Origin: Stieleria mannarensis
GTDB lineage: Bacteria > Planctomycetota > Planctomycetia > Pirellulales > Pirellulaceae
Length of the DNA stretch: 64,000 nt
Direction: 5' to 3'
Assembly (NCBI RefSeq): GCF_014154935.1
Contig: NZ_JACEHH010000012.1
Coordinates: 1 to 64,000, forward strand
Below the pieces are notes generated by a model, which was given only the letters and a program-made list of their open reading frames with translations, ran no database searches and was not told where the DNA came from. The position numbers and the translations under genes are program-made. Below, piece by piece: positions 19,998-29,524 of this stretch; positions within the stretch are counted from its first letter, which is position 1; every line of letters starts with the position of its first letter.

Positions 19998-20092
19998 GTG
20001 ATTCGGTTTCCGCATTGCGCCCGGATCGGGTCGACCGATGGCCTATCATTGACAGGAATCAACCGATTCATCCCCGCCACGCAAATCCCCCC

Positions 20093-21076
20093 ATGGCCGA
20101 TCAGACCGAAACGAGTCGCTTTCGACGCAAGAAAAAACGACGAAAGCCCAGGCCGGGGGACCCGATTGAGATGCCCTTGTGGCTGTTCCTTCCGTTGGTG
20201 CTGATCAGCCTTGCCGGGGCGTTTCTAATGTTCCGCCGCGGTGATCAGGTCACGGCGATCACCATCGTCATCACGGCCCTGGCCGGTTGGGGCGGATTCA
20301 AAGTTGGATTCGGCCGGATCGCGGCATCCGTCGTCGCGTTGGTCGCCGCGGTCGCCTACGCCCCTGCGATCGGAATGCAGTACCAAGATGCGTTTGCCCA
20401 GCGGTTCGGAACCAGCGGGCTGACGAATCGATTTCTCTGCATCGCTGCGATCGGCGTGCTGATCTCGTTGGTGACGACGCTGGGGATCACGATCATCGGC
20501 AATCGCATTTTTTTAAAGCGTCGCAAATTCAGATGGGTCAATCATTTCGCCGGCTTTGTCGTCGGCCTGGCCGAAGGGGTTGCGATCTGTTACCTCCTGC
20601 TCGGCGGATTGATCAGTTTGCAGATGTGGCAGCGCGGTGATGACATCCGCGAGAACGCCGTCGCGATGGCGGTCGATGAATGGGCCTCGCGGACCCGACA
20701 AAGCGTGCTCGGGCCGCTGATTCGAGACTACAACCCGTTCGAACGTTTTGAGTTCCTTTCCGGGGTCGGCGAAATCCACCAGACGATGCGCGGTTTGGGC
20801 GATCCACAAAACATCCAACGGGTGCTGGAAAACCCGGGCGTTGTCGAGTTGCGATCGGACCCGGAGATCGCCACCGCGATCGATGAGATTCGAAACGACC
20901 CGGCGCTCAATCAGTGGATCGAACAGGGGCGCGGGGTGGATCCGCAGTTGGTGCGACATTTAATGAACAGCCCCGCGGTGATGCGGCTGGTCGATCACCC
21001 CGACTTCATCCCCAAGGCCCGCCGGGTGATCCAGGATCTTGGACAAACGGGATCACGTAAGGACCTTCGGGAATGA
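20093..21076 (+). CDS. CvpA-like membrane protein
   Basis: 327-aa protein. A very basic N-terminal stretch (RFRRKKKRRKPRPGD) precedes four or five hydrophobic segments (residues about 25-185). The region RKFRWVNHFAGFVVGLAEGVAICYLLLG resembles the end of the CvpA domain (colicin V production family); a soluble helical tail of about 140 residues follows. CvpA proteins affect envelope integrity and secretion, with unknown mechanism. The ATG at 20093 fits the position of the first membrane segment. The 3' end overlaps the convergent racemase gene by 71 bp. Confidence 0.75.
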   Translation: MADQTETSRFRRKKKRRKPRPGDPIEMPLWLFLPLVLISLAGAFLMFRRGDQVTAITIVITALAGWGGFKVGFGRIAASVVALVAAVAYAPAIGMQYQDAFAQRFGTSGLTNRFLCIAAIGVLISLVTTLGITIIGNRIFLKRRKFRWVNHFAGFVVGLAEGVAICYLLLGGLISLQMWQRGDDIRENAVAMAVDEWASRTRQSVLGPLIRDYNPFERFEFLSGVGEIHQTMRGLGDPQNIQRVLENPGVVELRSDPEIATAIDEIRNDPALNQWIEQGRGVDPQLVRHLMNSPAVMRLVDHPDFIPKARRVIQDLGQTGSRKDLRE

Positions 21077-22322
21077 CCGCGACGCGTTTGCACGCGCTGG
21101 CATCAACCGATGCTCGAATCGTCGCTTCCAGATCGTCGCTGATCATCACGCCGGTCAACGCCCGAGATTCTGGTGGAAGCGAAGAGTAAAGATAGACGTT
21201 GCCTTGCTGTGTCGCTTTGGTCTGCATTTGGGTTTGCCACTCATCAATGTCCGCAAACGGTTTGTCTCGGATCGATCGCAAGAACCCCTCCGGCCCCAAC
21301 CGGGTCAGCGTCGTTTGGGCGGCGGCGTAGGCGTTCGATCCCAGCCCTTCGCCGCACTGGGACGCGATGATCAAATTGCCACCGGGCTGAAGGATGTCCA
21401 TCGCCCCGACCATTCCCTTGACGGTTTGGTAATACGTTTTATCCAACGGGTAACCGGCGGCGCTGGTGACCACGGTCGGAAAAGGTCGCGGCACGGCGAC
21501 GCGGCAATACCGCTCGATAAACGACACCGCTTCCCGGTGGCTTGCCGTGATCTCGCCGAAGTTGACCATCGACAGATTTCGATGCTCGTCGATGACGGTG
21601 TTCAGCGCGTAGGCGCCGCCGATCCGCGCGACGATTTCCAACTGTTCCTCGTGCAGCGGGTTGCGATCCAGATTGCAATTGGCCGCGGCGGGATTGGACA
21701 TGAATTGATGGTTGTGAAACGTCCGGATGGTGTCGGCGTGGGCCAATCCGGGCGCGATCACTTTGCGGCCCCCTGAATACCCCGCCATAAAATGCGGTTC
21801 GACCAACCCGGTCGCGATCCGCACGTCGGCCTGGACGAACCGCCGATCGATCTTGATCGGTGTTTGCCGCGTGGCGGTGCGGCCCAAATCGATGTGGTCT
21901 TCGTCACAGAGCGCATCGTGGTTGACGACCTTCACGTTCTCCAGCACCCACGGGTCGCCGACCAATTCGGCAAGCTCATCGCCCAAGTTGGGGCGGTGCA
22001 ATCCGGTCGCGACCAACACGGTGATTTGATCGAGCGGCACGCCGGCCGCAACGAGCGTCTCGACCATCGGCCGCAGGAACAGCTGATTGGGGACCGGTCG
22101 CGTGATATCACAGATCGCGATGCACGCGCTCGCGGCCCCGTCGGCGATCTGTTGCAATCCGGGCGTTTCATCCGATCCCGGGGACCGCGTCAAGGCCTGA
22201 CGGACGGCGGTGACCGGATCGTCCAAACGCGGCATTTCCGGTTTGCCGATCAGCGTCACGTCGGCGTCGACGGGCAACGCCACGCGGATTCCGCTGCGAC
22301 CGTAGAGCAACGACACTTGCAT
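21006..22322 (-). CDS. larA: LarA-family nickel-dependent racemase/epimerase homologue
   Basis: 438-aa homologue of lactate racemase LarA (DUF2088). In EPHFMAGYSGGRK and the following FHNH, the spacing of His, Lys and His is 10 and 16 residues, exactly as His174, Lys184 and His200 of the Lactiplantibacillus enzyme, which bind the nickel-pincer cofactor. GLHRPN matches the His108 area. Start chosen at 22322 (MQVSLLYG), where homologues begin; the open frame runs to 22460. No larB, larC or larE gene is in the window, so the cofactor must be made from elsewhere. The substrate may be a 2-hydroxyacid other than lactate, as many LarA homologues are not lactate racemases. Confidence 0.85.
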   Translation of the reverse strand: MQVSLLYGRSGIRVALPVDADVTLIGKPEMPRLDDPVTAVRQALTRSPGSDETPGLQQIADGAASACIAICDITRPVPNQLFLRPMVETLVAAGVPLDQITVLVATGLHRPNLGDELAELVGDPWVLENVKVVNHDALCDEDHIDLGRTATRQTPIKIDRRFVQADVRIATGLVEPHFMAGYSGGRKVIAPGLAHADTIRTFHNHQFMSNPAAANCNLDRNPLHEEQLEIVARIGGAYALNTVIDEHRNLSMVNFGEITASHREAVSFIERYCRVAVPRPFPTVVTSAAGYPLDKTYYQTVKGMVGAMDILQPGGNLIIASQCGEGLGSNAYAAAQTTLTRLGPEGFLRSIRDKPFADIDEWQTQMQTKATQQGNVYLYSSLPPESRALTGVMISDDLEATIRASVDASACKRVAVIPEGPYVIPFVQDPGSPGGPWG

Positions 22323-22619
22323 CGAACTGACCGCCTCTTGGGCTCGAACGTCGGATGGGAACACTGGACAGGCTTGGTGAAGCGTAGCTGATCGCGCACC
22401 GTGTTTCGACAGCCCCCATGCACGACGCGCCCTATCCGGGCAACCTCGCGATCGCGGCATTGCCTGCCCGAGCCATGAGACCTGCCCGAGCCCTGGGGGC
22501 GTCCGCCCACCCCCTCCGTTGAACTAGACAGTGCTGACCGGGTCGATCACAATGGAGTCGGCCGCATCGCGGTCCCCCGCCACGGTGAATTCTTCGCCAT
22601 CCCAACCGCTGAATTGTCG

Positions 22620-24998
22620 ATGCTAGCTCGTTCACGTCGCCATGCCGTCGTCCCCTTTGCCGTCTTCACCGCTCTCGTTTGCGGTTTGATTGCGGGATCC
22701 GTGCGGGCCGAAGAGTCGGCGGAGGATGTGCGGTTCTATGAGCAAAAGATCCGACCGCTGTTGGTTCGGCACTGCTACGAGTGTCACAGCGAGGAGGCCG
22801 GTGAGCAACAGGGCGGACTGCTGTTGGACCGCCGATCGGGATGGATCGAAGGTGGCGAGACCGACAAGGCCGTCGTCCCCGGACAACCGGACGCGTCACT
22901 GTTGGTGACCGCGATCCGATATGACGATGACAATCTGCAGATGCCGCCGGACCAGCGGTTGGATGACGAAGCGATCGCGTTGTTCGAACAATGGGTGCAG
23001 CGTGGTGCGATCGGTCCGGCCGATGACATGGGCGAAACCGAGTTTTCTCGTTTGGGCGACCAAGAGTACCTGTTTGATCAAGCCGCCGGTCACTGGGCAT
23101 TCCAACCGGTCGCGCCGGTCACGCTGCCGTCATCCCCATCAAGTCGGGGCGAGTGGGGAACCAATGCGATCGATCGCTTCGTTGCGGATTCGCTGGCCGA
23201 AGTCGCTCTGGCACCTTCCGACCCGGCCGACCCGGCAACGCTGCTGCGCCGATTGCACCATGACCTGACCGGGCTGCCGCCGACGTATGACCAAATCACC
23301 GCGTTTGTCGAAGCCGCACAGATCGACCGGGATGCCGCGACACGACAGTGGATCGACCGGCTGATCGCTTCACCGGAGTTCGGACAACATCTGGGGCGGT
23401 TGTGGTTGGACGTCGTTCGCTATGGCGACACCGACAACAATTATCGCCCCGACACCCGCACGCCACACTACCACCCGTTCGCGTTTTCCTATCGGGACTA
23501 CGTCGTCCGATCATTGAACGACGACAAGCCGTTTGATCAATTTTTAAAAGAACAAATGGCGGCCGACTTGATGGGATTCGCGCCCGACGCACCGGAGATG
23601 GCCGCGCTCGGGTTTTATGCCTCCGGCCCCTATTCCAGCCGAGCGCAAGCCGAAGCGTTGGATGATTGGATCGACGTCACGACGCGCGGGTTGATGGGAA
23701 TCACGGCGGCGTGCGCCCGTTGTCACGATCACAAGTTCGAACCCGTCCCGACCGCGGACTACTACTCGTTGCGTGGCGTGTTTGCCGCCGCCGCACGCGT
23801 CAATCCGTTGGACGAAACGAAACAACCCATCCTGGCGTCCTATCGACCGACTCCCGCCGAAGTGGCCGACTATCAAAAGAAACGCGCCACCATCGACGCC
23901 AAGATCGACGGTGCGGACGGAAAGAAGGCCAAGAACAACAACCGATCGATCGCGCAGAAAATCCGTGAGACGGAATTGGCGGAACTGTTGACGTTTCATC
24001 CCGGCGCGCCGGCACGGGCGATGGTCCTGGCCGACCGAAAGCGTCCTCCGGAATCCTATGTCTTCATCCGCGGCGATGCCTCGGCCCGCGGCGAGGCGGT
24101 GCCGCGACGCTTCTTGAAGATCCTGGATCCGCAGCAAGACGCATTCCCCCAGGACAGCAGCGGCCGGTTGGAACTGGCCGAAAAGATCGCATCGGCCGGC
24201 AATCCCTTGACCGCCCGCGTGTTCGTCAATCGCGTCTGGGGGCACTTGATCGGTTCCCACCTGGTCACCACGCCGTCGGATTTCGGATTGCAAGGCAGCC
24301 GGCCGACGCACCCCGAATTGCTTGACTGGCTGGCTGACGATTTCCTGCGTCATGACTGGTCGGTCAAACACCTGGTGCGTCGGATCGTGTCGTCGCAGAC
24401 CTATCAACAATCCAGCCGCTCTCACGAAGCCGGCCAGGCAGCGGATCCCGAGAACCGCTGGCTGTGGCGCGGCAATCGAAAACATCTGTCGATCGAAGCG
24501 ATTCGGGACAGCATGCTGCTGGTCGCCGGTCAATTGGACCGACGAATCGGTGGTCACCCCGGACGTCTGTGGGACGGCGACTACACTCGACGCCGGGCGA
24601 TCTATGGATTCATCAATCGATTCAATCTGGATCCGACGCTGCGGGCGTTCGACTTTCCCGCCCCCGTACAAACCCAACCCGCGCGGGGTGAAAGTATTGT
24701 CGCCCCACAAGCACTGTTTACGATGAACGCACCCTTGGTGATCGACCAGGCCGCGGCCATCGTGTCATCGGCGGATTTTCTACGGATCAAGCATGATCGG
24801 CCCAAGCTGGTGTCCCTGTTTCAGTCGGTGCTTGGACGCGACCCCGATGCCGCTGAAATTGCCCGAGCGTTGAAACTGGTGGAATTTCAGAAACGGTTCC
24901 AGAATCCGGATCGCCCGCCATCACGTTTCATCGATTCACCTTGGCCGTTGATCGCACAGGCGTTACTGATGTGCAACGAATTCCAATATGTGGACTAG
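22620..24998 (+). CDS. Planctomycete cytochrome c (PSC1)/DUF1549/DUF1553 protein, first copy
   Basis: 792-aa exported protein. A signal peptide ([21 protein letters not shown]) is followed by a cytochrome-like domain with haem site CYECH, then DUF1549 (from about [19 protein letters not shown]), a second CARCH site, and C-terminal DUF1553 ([23 protein letters not shown] through [10 protein letters not shown]). This architecture is a hallmark of planctomycetes and Verrucomicrobia, linked by co-occurrence to polysaccharide use; biochemistry is undefined. ATG at 22620 is preferred to the TTG two codons earlier. It starts a four-gene unit, 4 bp ahead of a DUF1501 gene. Confidence 0.92.
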   Translation: MLARSRRHAVVPFAVFTALVCGLIAGSVRAEESAEDVRFYEQKIRPLLVRHCYECHSEEAGEQQGGLLLDRRSGWIEGGETDKAVVPGQPDASLLVTAIRYDDDNLQMPPDQRLDDEAIALFEQWVQRGAIGPADDMGETEFSRLGDQEYLFDQAAGHWAFQPVAPVTLPSSPSSRGEWGTNAIDRFVADSLAEVALAPSDPADPATLLRRLHHDLTGLPPTYDQITAFVEAAQIDRDAATRQWIDRLIASPEFGQHLGRLWLDVVRYGDTDNNYRPDTRTPHYHPFAFSYRDYVVRSLNDDKPFDQFLKEQMAADLMGFAPDAPEMAALGFYASGPYSSRAQAEALDDWIDVTTRGLMGITAACARCHDHKFEPVPTADYYSLRGVFAAAARVNPLDETKQPILASYRPTPAEVADYQKKRATIDAKIDGADGKKAKNNNRSIAQKIRETELAELLTFHPGAPARAMVLADRKRPPESYVFIRGDASARGEAVPRRFLKILDPQQDAFPQDSSGRLELAEKIASAGNPLTARVFVNRVWGHLIGSHLVTTPSDFGLQGSRPTHPELLDWLADDFLRHDWSVKHLVRRIVSSQTYQQSSRSHEAGQAADPENRWLWRGNRKHLSIEAIRDSMLLVAGQLDRRIGGHPGRLWDGDYTRRRAIYGFINRFNLDPTLRAFDFPAPVQTQPARGESIVAPQALFTMNAPLVIDQAAAIVSSADFLRIKHDRPKLVSLFQSVLGRDPDAAEIARALKLVEFQKRFQNPDRPPSRFIDSPWPLIAQALLMCNEFQYVD

Positions 24999-25002
24999 CG
25001 AC

Positions 25003-26415
25003 ATGAACCCTTTCCTATCACGACGCAGCTGGTTGCAGTCGACCAGTCTGGGGTCGATCGCGCTGGCCGGCATGTTGCAGCAATCCGCATCGGCCGATCG
25101 GGCACCGGAAGAATCGCCGCTCAGCGAGCTGGCGCCTCACTTTCCACCGCGTGTCAAACGGGTGATCCACCTGTTCATGAACGGCGGCCCGTCCCAGATG
25201 GACACGTTTGACCGCAAACCAGAACTGGATCGCCTGGACGGCAAGCCGCTGCCCGATTCGGTCAAGAAACAGCTGCAACCGACCCAGCGCAAACGCGCCG
25301 GCAACCTGTTCGGATCGCCGTTCAAGTTCAAACGCTACGGCGAGTGTGGCTTGGAGGTCAGCGAGTTGTTTCCCAACGTGGCCGAGCATGCAGATGATTT
25401 GTGTGTGATTCGCAGCATGCAGGGCGAGATCGCCAATCACACGCCCGGCTTGTTGCTGACCAATTGTGGACATTCGACGTTACCACGCCCGAGTCTGGGT
25501 TCTTGGCTGTTGTACGGATTGGGCAATGAGAGCGATGAATTGCCGGGCTTTGTCGTGTTGTGTCCACGTGGTTTGCCGACCGCCCAATCGCGTAACTGGA
25601 CCAGCGCGTTCATGCCGGGCGTGTACCAGGGAACGCACATCGACAGCGAAAGCACGGGCAAACAAATCGTGCCCAACCTGACGCGTCGCGATGTGCGAGC
25701 GGGTTCGCAGCGGGCACAGGTCGCGCTCGCCCAATTCCTGAATCAGCGGCACGCCGCACAGCGTGCCGAAGACGAGCGTCTGGAAAGCCGCATCCACACG
25801 ATGGAACTTGCCTTTCGGATGCAACGCGCCGGAACGGATGCGTTCGACTTGTCGCAAGAACCCGCGCACATTCGCCAGCTGTACGGCGATTCGATTCAAG
25901 GCCGCAACCTGCTCTACGCGCGACGTTTGGCCGAACGCGGGGTCCGCTACATCCAGTGCTACCACGGCGCCGGCCAGCCCTGGGACAACCACGGTTCGAT
26001 CGTCAGAAACATCACTCGGTTGGCCAAGGAATCCGACCAGCCGATCGCGGCACTGCTGACGGATCTCAAGCAACGTGGCATGCTGGACGAGACGTTGGTC
26101 ATCTGGGGCGGCGAAATGGGCCGCACGCCGACCGTCCAACAGGTCAAGGATCCGACGAAGGTGGGACGCGATCATCACATCGATGGATACACCGTGTGGA
26201 TGGCCGGCGGCGGAGTGCGTGGCGGCATGACTTACGGGGCGACCGATGAACTGGCGATGGCAGTGACCGAAAACAAGGTGACGATGCCAGATTTTCACGC
26301 CACCGTGTTACATCAATTGGGCTTCGACCACAAACACCTGACCTATCGCTATTCGGGACGTGACTTTCGATTGACCGACGTGCACGGACGCGTCATCGAC
26401 GAGATCCTCGCATGA
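25003..26415 (+). CDS. DUF1501 protein, partner of the first DUF1549/1553 protein
   Basis: 470-aa exported protein. SRRSWLQSTSLGSIALAGML is a twin-arginine-like leader. The body starts with VKRVIHLFMNGGPSQMDTFDRKPEL and later has ERGVRYIQCYHGAGQPWDNH and VIWGGEMGRTP, typical DUF1501 segments with metal-type Asp and His residues. The ATG at 25003 starts 4 bp after the upstream stop; an alternative ATG at 24988 overlaps that gene. The two are nearly always adjacent and probably act together outside the cytoplasm. A sulfatase/phosphatase-like fold is predicted for the family, but the substrate is unknown. Confidence 0.93.
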   Translation: MNPFLSRRSWLQSTSLGSIALAGMLQQSASADRAPEESPLSELAPHFPPRVKRVIHLFMNGGPSQMDTFDRKPELDRLDGKPLPDSVKKQLQPTQRKRAGNLFGSPFKFKRYGECGLEVSELFPNVAEHADDLCVIRSMQGEIANHTPGLLLTNCGHSTLPRPSLGSWLLYGLGNESDELPGFVVLCPRGLPTAQSRNWTSAFMPGVYQGTHIDSESTGKQIVPNLTRRDVRAGSQRAQVALAQFLNQRHAAQRAEDERLESRIHTMELAFRMQRAGTDAFDLSQEPAHIRQLYGDSIQGRNLLYARRLAERGVRYIQCYHGAGQPWDNHGSIVRNITRLAKESDQPIAALLTDLKQRGMLDETLVIWGGEMGRTPTVQQVKDPTKVGRDHHIDGYTVWMAGGGVRGGMTYGATDELAMAVTENKVTMPDFHATVLHQLGFDHKHLTYRYSGRDFRLTDVHGRVIDEILA

Positions 26416-26440
26416 TCACCCGTTTCACATACACAACGTC

Positions 26441-29400
26441 ATGAATCGTCAATTTTCAGTAGCTACCCTCGCCAGAGGGTGGATTTTTCGCGGCCCTTCG
26501 AACTCGCAGCGCCCCGCGCGCTGGGCGTTCGGAATCCTCTTGCTGGTCCTCGTCAGCAGCACCGGCAATCGGGCCAACGCCGAACGCCCCATCGATTTCA
26601 ACGAACAGATCCGCCCGATTCTGACGCGGCATTGCACGTCCTGTCACGGCGGCGTGAAGCAAGCCGGTGACCTGTCGTTCGTCTATGCCGAACAAGTGTT
26701 GCCGCCGGACGGATGGGTGATCGAGCCGGGGGATCCCGACGCGTCGTTGTTGATCGAACGCATCAAGAGCGACGATCCGGACGAACGGATGCCGCCTGTC
26801 CAGGAGCACCCCGATCCGCTGCCGGCGGAGGAGATCGAGTTGCTGGAAGAATGGATCCGCCAGGGTGCTCCCTGGGGTGGGCTGTGGTCGCTGCAGCCGC
26901 TGAAGTCGACGATGCCGGAGGGTGCGGACGCGGCCGAGCCTGATCACGACGCAGCGGACTGGGCACGGCAGCCGCTGGACCGGTTGGTGTACCAGCGGCT
27001 GGCCGGACATGGTCTCGCGCCGTCCCCCGAAGCCGCAGGGGAAGAATGGTTGCGACGCGTGTCGTTTGATTTGATCGGCTTGCCTCCGTCGATGCAGCGG
27101 GTCGACCGGTTCACCCGAGCGTTGCGACGCGCCGACTCCGCTGCCGCGCGTGAAACCCTGTACCAACGCCAGGTCGATCGGCTGTTGGCCAGTGAACGAT
27201 TCGGCGAACGATGGGCGTCGGTCTGGATGGACTTGGCCCGCTATGCCGATTCGAAAGGGTTTGAAAAGGATCCGCATCGCGACATGTGGCCCTATCGTGA
27301 CTGGCTGATCGGCGCCTTCAACGATGACATGCCGTACGATCAGTTTACGATCCGCCAATTGGCCGGCGACCTGTTGGATAATCCCACGCCGGATGATTTG
27401 ATCGCGACCGCGTTTCACCGCAACACCCAAACCAATACCGAGGGCGGGACCGATGACGAAGAATTTCGCGTCGCGGCGCTGATCGACCGGATCAACACGA
27501 CCTGGACCGTTTGGCAGGCGACAACGTTCGGATGCGTGCAATGCCATTCGCACCCCTACGACGCGTTCAAGCACGAAGAGTACTACGCCTGCATGGCGAT
27601 CCTGAACGACTCGTTGGATGCCGATTTGGCGTCGGACTATCCGACCCTGAAAATCCCCGCCGATCCGGAAAAGATTCCGACGGCAGTCGACGCGCAACGG
27701 ACCTACCAACGGTTGCGTGTCGATCGAAATCAACTCGGCAGCGATCTTGCGACCGACGTCCCCTGGAGTCCCCTGGTTCCGCGCAGCGTTTCGAGCACCG
27801 AAGGCGAATTGCGGATCGATGGCGACCACGTGCGGACCGCCGGGGGCACGTTCCCGCCGGGCGTTCGCTACACGGTCCAAGCGGACGGACAGCCGTTGAC
27901 GGCGCTGCGCGTGGAGATCCTGCCCGAGTCGGATGATCCGGTCGATTGGCCGGAACAGGGTTCCGTGCTCAGCCAGTTCAAGCTGTCCCTGGTCAAGGCG
28001 GACCAGACCATCGTGCCGGTCGAGATCGCCGACGTCTTTGCCGACGCCTTGACCGGCCCGGAAGATCCGCGATCCAGCTTGGATAAGAAAGCCGATGGCG
28101 TCGGCGGCTATCCGAAACTGCATCGTCCCCGTTGGGCGGTCTTTGTGTTGCGACATCGTTTGACCGGCGACGACATCGGCCCGGATGCCATGCTGCGTCT
28201 GGAAATGGTGCAATCCAATAGTGTGACCGGGAATTTGGCCACCCCGATTCGCCATTTCCGCTGGGACCGTTGCGACGACGACGCCTGGACCGAATTGATC
28301 GGCTCGCAAGAACTGGCCGAAGCGGACCGGGCATTGGCCCAGGCAAAGAAGATCGCCGGCCAGGTCCGTGGAGCGTCCTTGCCGGTGATGCAAACCCGTG
28401 ACGCCGCCGTTTCCCGCGCGACGCGTCAATTCATCCGTGGCAATTGGCTCGATCGCGGTGAAGAAATCCCGCCGGGAATCCCCGCGGTCTTCGGCGTCGA
28501 GGAACCGGTCCGCGACCGATTGGAATTTGCACGCTGGTTGGTGTCGGACGACAACCCGCTGGCCGCACGCGTTTGGGCCAACCGTATTTGGGCGGAATTG
28601 TTCGGGATCGGACTGGTCGAAACGCTGGAAGATTTCGGATCCAGCGGGACCCAGCCTTTCGATCGCAACCTGTTGGATCATCTGGCGATCCGGTTGCGCG
28701 ACGGACACGGTTGGCGACTCAAGCCACTGTTGCGAGAGATCGTACTGTCATCGGTGTATCGTCAAACCAGCGCCGCACCGAAGTCGCTTCGTGAACAAGA
28801 CCCACGTAATTTGATGTTGGCGCGGGGACCACGCACGCGATTGACGGCCGAGATGATTCGCGATCAAGCGCTCGCGGTTTCGGGGCTGTTGGAAGATCAA
28901 ATCGGCGGCCCTTCGGTGATGCCGCCGCAACCCGACGGCGTGTGGCAAACGGTGTACAGCGGCGCCCAGTGGAAAACGCCCGAAGGTGCCGGCAAGTACC
29001 GACGTGGGCTGTACACGTATTGGCGGCGCACCAGTCCCTACCCGAGTTTTCTGATGTTCGATTCGCCCACCCGCGACCTTTGTTCGGCGCGGCGGATCGC
29101 CACCAACACTCCACTGCAAGCACTCGTCACGCTGAATGACCCCGTTTATGTCGAATGCGGACGGGCACTGGCCGCTCGCGCAGTCGACGCCGCAGGCGAC
29201 GCCGCAGGCGCTGAAGATGCCGGCGCCGCGATCGAGTGGATGTATCGGGCGGTCACACAGCGAACGCCCGGCCGAGTCGAAATCGACGAATTGAAACAGC
29301 TGTACAACGACCTGGGGGCCGAGGACCTGGGGGCCGAGGATCTGGGGGCCGAGGATCTGGGGGCCGAGGATCTGGGGGCCGAGACGCCTGAAGCCCCCGC

Positions 29401-29524
29401 TGACGGCTCAATCACTGCCGACGCAATCACTGCCGACGCAATCACTGCCGACGCGATCGATGCCGACGCGCTCGCGATCGTCGCCAACACCATCTTGAAT
29501 TTGGATCGAGCGGTAACGAAATGA
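26441..29524 (+). CDS. Planctomycete cytochrome c (PSC1)/DUF1549/DUF1553 protein, second copy
   Basis: 1027-aa exported protein, about 235 residues longer than the first copy. It has a signal peptide (FGILLLVLVSSTGNRANA), haem site HCTSCH, DUF1549 (LRRVSFDLIGLPPSMQRV), a second site CVQCH, then an inserted region of about 250 residues (roughly 390-640) before DUF1553 (NPLAARVWANRIWAELFG). Two oddities stand out: codons 7-17 (about 26458-26490) are a copy of the dispersed CTACCTTCGCCAGAAGG hairpin repeat, and the C-terminus carries 15-bp coding minisatellites (LGAED and ITADA). The start at 26441 fits the signal peptide, but the repeat makes the first 15 residues suspect. The stop overlaps the next start as ATGA. 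Confidence 0.92.
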   Translation: MNRQFSVATLARGWIFRGPSNSQRPARWAFGILLLVLVSSTGNRANAERPIDFNEQIRPILTRHCTSCHGGVKQAGDLSFVYAEQVLPPDGWVIEPGDPDASLLIERIKSDDPDERMPPVQEHPDPLPAEEIELLEEWIRQGAPWGGLWSLQPLKSTMPEGADAAEPDHDAADWARQPLDRLVYQRLAGHGLAPSPEAAGEEWLRRVSFDLIGLPPSMQRVDRFTRALRRADSAAARETLYQRQVDRLLASERFGERWASVWMDLARYADSKGFEKDPHRDMWPYRDWLIGAFNDDMPYDQFTIRQLAGDLLDNPTPDDLIATAFHRNTQTNTEGGTDDEEFRVAALIDRINTTWTVWQATTFGCVQCHSHPYDAFKHEEYYACMAILNDSLDADLASDYPTLKIPADPEKIPTAVDAQRTYQRLRVDRNQLGSDLATDVPWSPLVPRSVSSTEGELRIDGDHVRTAGGTFPPGVRYTVQADGQPLTALRVEILPESDDPVDWPEQGSVLSQFKLSLVKADQTIVPVEIADVFADALTGPEDPRSSLDKKADGVGGYPKLHRPRWAVFVLRHRLTGDDIGPDAMLRLEMVQSNSVTGNLATPIRHFRWDRCDDDAWTELIGSQELAEADRALAQAKKIAGQVRGASLPVMQTRDAAVSRATRQFIRGNWLDRGEEIPPGIPAVFGVEEPVRDRLEFARWLVSDDNPLAARVWANRIWAELFGIGLVETLEDFGSSGTQPFDRNLLDHLAIRLRDGHGWRLKPLLREIVLSSVYRQTSAAPKSLREQDPRNLMLARGPRTRLTAEMIRDQALAVSGLLEDQIGGPSVMPPQPDGVWQTVYSGAQWKTPEGAGKYRRGLYTYWRRTSPYPSFLMFDSPTRDLCSARRIATNTPLQALVTLNDPVYVECGRALAARAVDAAGDAAGAEDAGAAIEWMYRAVTQRTPGRVEIDELKQLYNDLGAEDLGAEDLGAEDLGAEDLGAETPEAPADGSITADAITADAITADAIDADALAIVANTILNLDRAVTK
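26458..26490. repeat. CTACC(T/C)TCGCCAGA(A/G)GG hairpin repeat inside a coding start
   Basis: The bases AGTAGCTACCCTCGCCAGAG match the intergenic element at 32429-32492 and 42671-42735, but with C for T in one arm and G for A in the other, so the stem ACCCTC-GCCA-GAGGGT is kept. It lies within the first 17 codons of the second DUF1549/1553 gene. Confidence 0.85.
29312..29470. repeat. Two coding minisatellites of 15-bp units
   Basis: Five units of CTGGGGGCCGAGGAY (29312-29386) code for LGAED repeats, then four units of ATCACTGCCGACGCA type (29411-29470) code for ITADA. Units are near-identical and in frame, so copy number may vary between strains. They form an acidic tail on the protein. Confidence 0.93.

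Noticed and set aside
18640-20049. 469-aa minus-strand frame opposite the DUF1559 gene
   Set aside because: Opposite a certain gene and across its terminator; no family features.
26456-28708. 750-aa minus-strand frame opposite the second DUF1549/1553 gene
   Set aside because: Mirror of a gene with clear haem sites; Arg/Gly/Val composition typical of a shadow.
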